Below are positions 7,186-7,537 of a DNA stretch of 7,537 nucleotides, one piece after another. The translations under genes were made by a program, and so were the position numbers. The notes beneath the pieces are model-generated. The model had not been told where the DNA came from, searched no databases, and worked only from the letters and a program-made list of their open reading frames with translations. The first letter of the stretch is position 1; every line of letters begins with the position of its first letter. This DNA comes from CAYYAU01 sp964469765 [NCBI: uncultured Clostridia bacterium] (GTDB lineage Bacteria; UBA6262; WVXT01; CAYYAU01), in the NCBI GenBank assembly GCA_964469765.1, contig CAYYAU010000055.1, positions 1 to 7,537 on the forward strand. Direction: 5' to 3'.

Positions 7186-7537
7186 TAATCCTCTCTTTTT
7201 TTATATAAGGGTATAAATATCTTCTTGCCTCACCAACGGTGTATAACGACCCTGCAACACAAAGTAGTTCTTCTGGTTTTAAATATGAAATTGCTTTTTT
7301 TAATCCCTGAGCAACACTATAAAAATATTCAATCTTATCTTTGCAAATAAACTCTTTTGCCAACCTATAAAGATGTATAGATGAGAAAGCCCTATCTGAA
7401 TCTGACTGTACAAAAAACACCTTATCTGCTAAATAAACAATTTCTTTTAAAATTCCATTAATATCCTTATCTTTAAGAATACCCATTAATAAGAATAACT
7501 TTTTATAATGAATGTTTTCTAAACTTTTTCTTAACAT
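7178..7537 (-). CDS. folC: Folylpolyglutamate synthase/dihydrofolate synthase, C-terminal end (cut by window edge)
   Basis: C-terminal 119 residues of a FolC-type enzyme, which adds glutamates to folates (and in many bacteria also makes dihydrofolate from dihydropteroate) in the cytoplasm. The frame is open to the right edge. The ATG formed by the last three bases is probably an internal methionine, because the whole N-terminal ATP-binding domain is missing. Seen here are MGILKDKDI (18-26), the family's glycine-[x]-[x]-DKD turn; SDRA (47-50), where the family usually has a proline-arginine-alanine; and AGSLYTVGEAR (95-105), matching the very conserved C-terminal GSLY-VGE motif. These belong to the C-terminal Mur-ligase-like domain. 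Other Mur ligases share the fold but not the GSLY-VGE ending. Its TAA lies inside the start of the ROK kinase gene, so the two are probably co-translated. It is the first gene of the visible operon, so the promoter must lie outside the window. Confidence 0.88.
   Translation of the reverse strand: MLRKSLENIHYKKLFLLMGILKDKDINGILKEIVYLADKVFFVQSDSDRAFSSIHLYRLAKEFICKDKIEYFYSVAQGLKKAISYLKPEELLCVAGSLYTVGEARRYLYPYIKKERIND
7190..7195 (-). promoter_or_regulatory. Ribosome binding site of the ROK kinase, deciding its start
   Basis: Minus-strand GAGAGG, 4 bases before the ATG at 7185 and 13 before the alternative ATG at 7176. The spacing favours the first ATG even though it makes the gene overlap folC by 8 bases. 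Confidence 0.6.

Noticed and set aside
1-7537. CRISPR array, transposon, tRNA/rRNA gene, riboswitch or defence system
   Set aside because: No regular repeats, transposase or integrase motifs or inverted ends were seen. The longest gap between genes is 14 bases, leaving no room for an RNA gene or leader element.

Overview
The window is a compact, AT-rich stretch (about one third G+C by eye) in which every gene reads on the minus strand. Neighbouring genes overlap or sit at most 14 bases apart, and no intergenic stretch is long enough to hold a promoter, riboswitch or RNA gene. It looks like the middle of one long operon, cut at both ends. Lipid A/Kdo genes, an LptD-type outer-membrane protein and SecD/SecF point to a diderm, LPS-making bacterium. 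Gene order, low G+C and divergent sequences suggest a poorly characterised non-proteobacterial lineage, possibly one of the uncultured diderm candidate phyla. This placement is inference and weak.

In transcription order (high to low coordinates) the window holds: the C-terminal end of folC, a folate-polyglutamating enzyme; a ROK-family sugar kinase; lptD, the outer-membrane LPS translocon with an N-terminal OstA/LptA-like domain; secD and secF, the proton-driven motor of protein export; an unrecognised 167-residue cytoplasmic protein; lpxK, lipid A 4'-kinase; and the N-terminal third or so of waaA/kdtA, Kdo transferase, running off the left edge.

The genes largely work together on envelope building. 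LpxK and WaaA carry out successive inner-membrane steps making Kdo-lipid A. LptD places finished LPS in the outer leaflet. SecDF helps export periplasmic and outer-membrane proteins, including LptD itself. folC and the ROK kinase are metabolic genes co-transcribed at the upstream end. Translation starts are of two kinds. secD, secF and waaA have strong Shine-Dalgarno sequences. rok, lptD, the unknown gene and lpxK begin at overlaps or a few bases after the previous stop, suggesting translational coupling.

There is no mobile element, CRISPR array or obviously exotic system. The most promising items are the uncharacterised gene between secF and lpxK, the four-cysteine layout of LptD, and the unusual linking of lptD to secDF.
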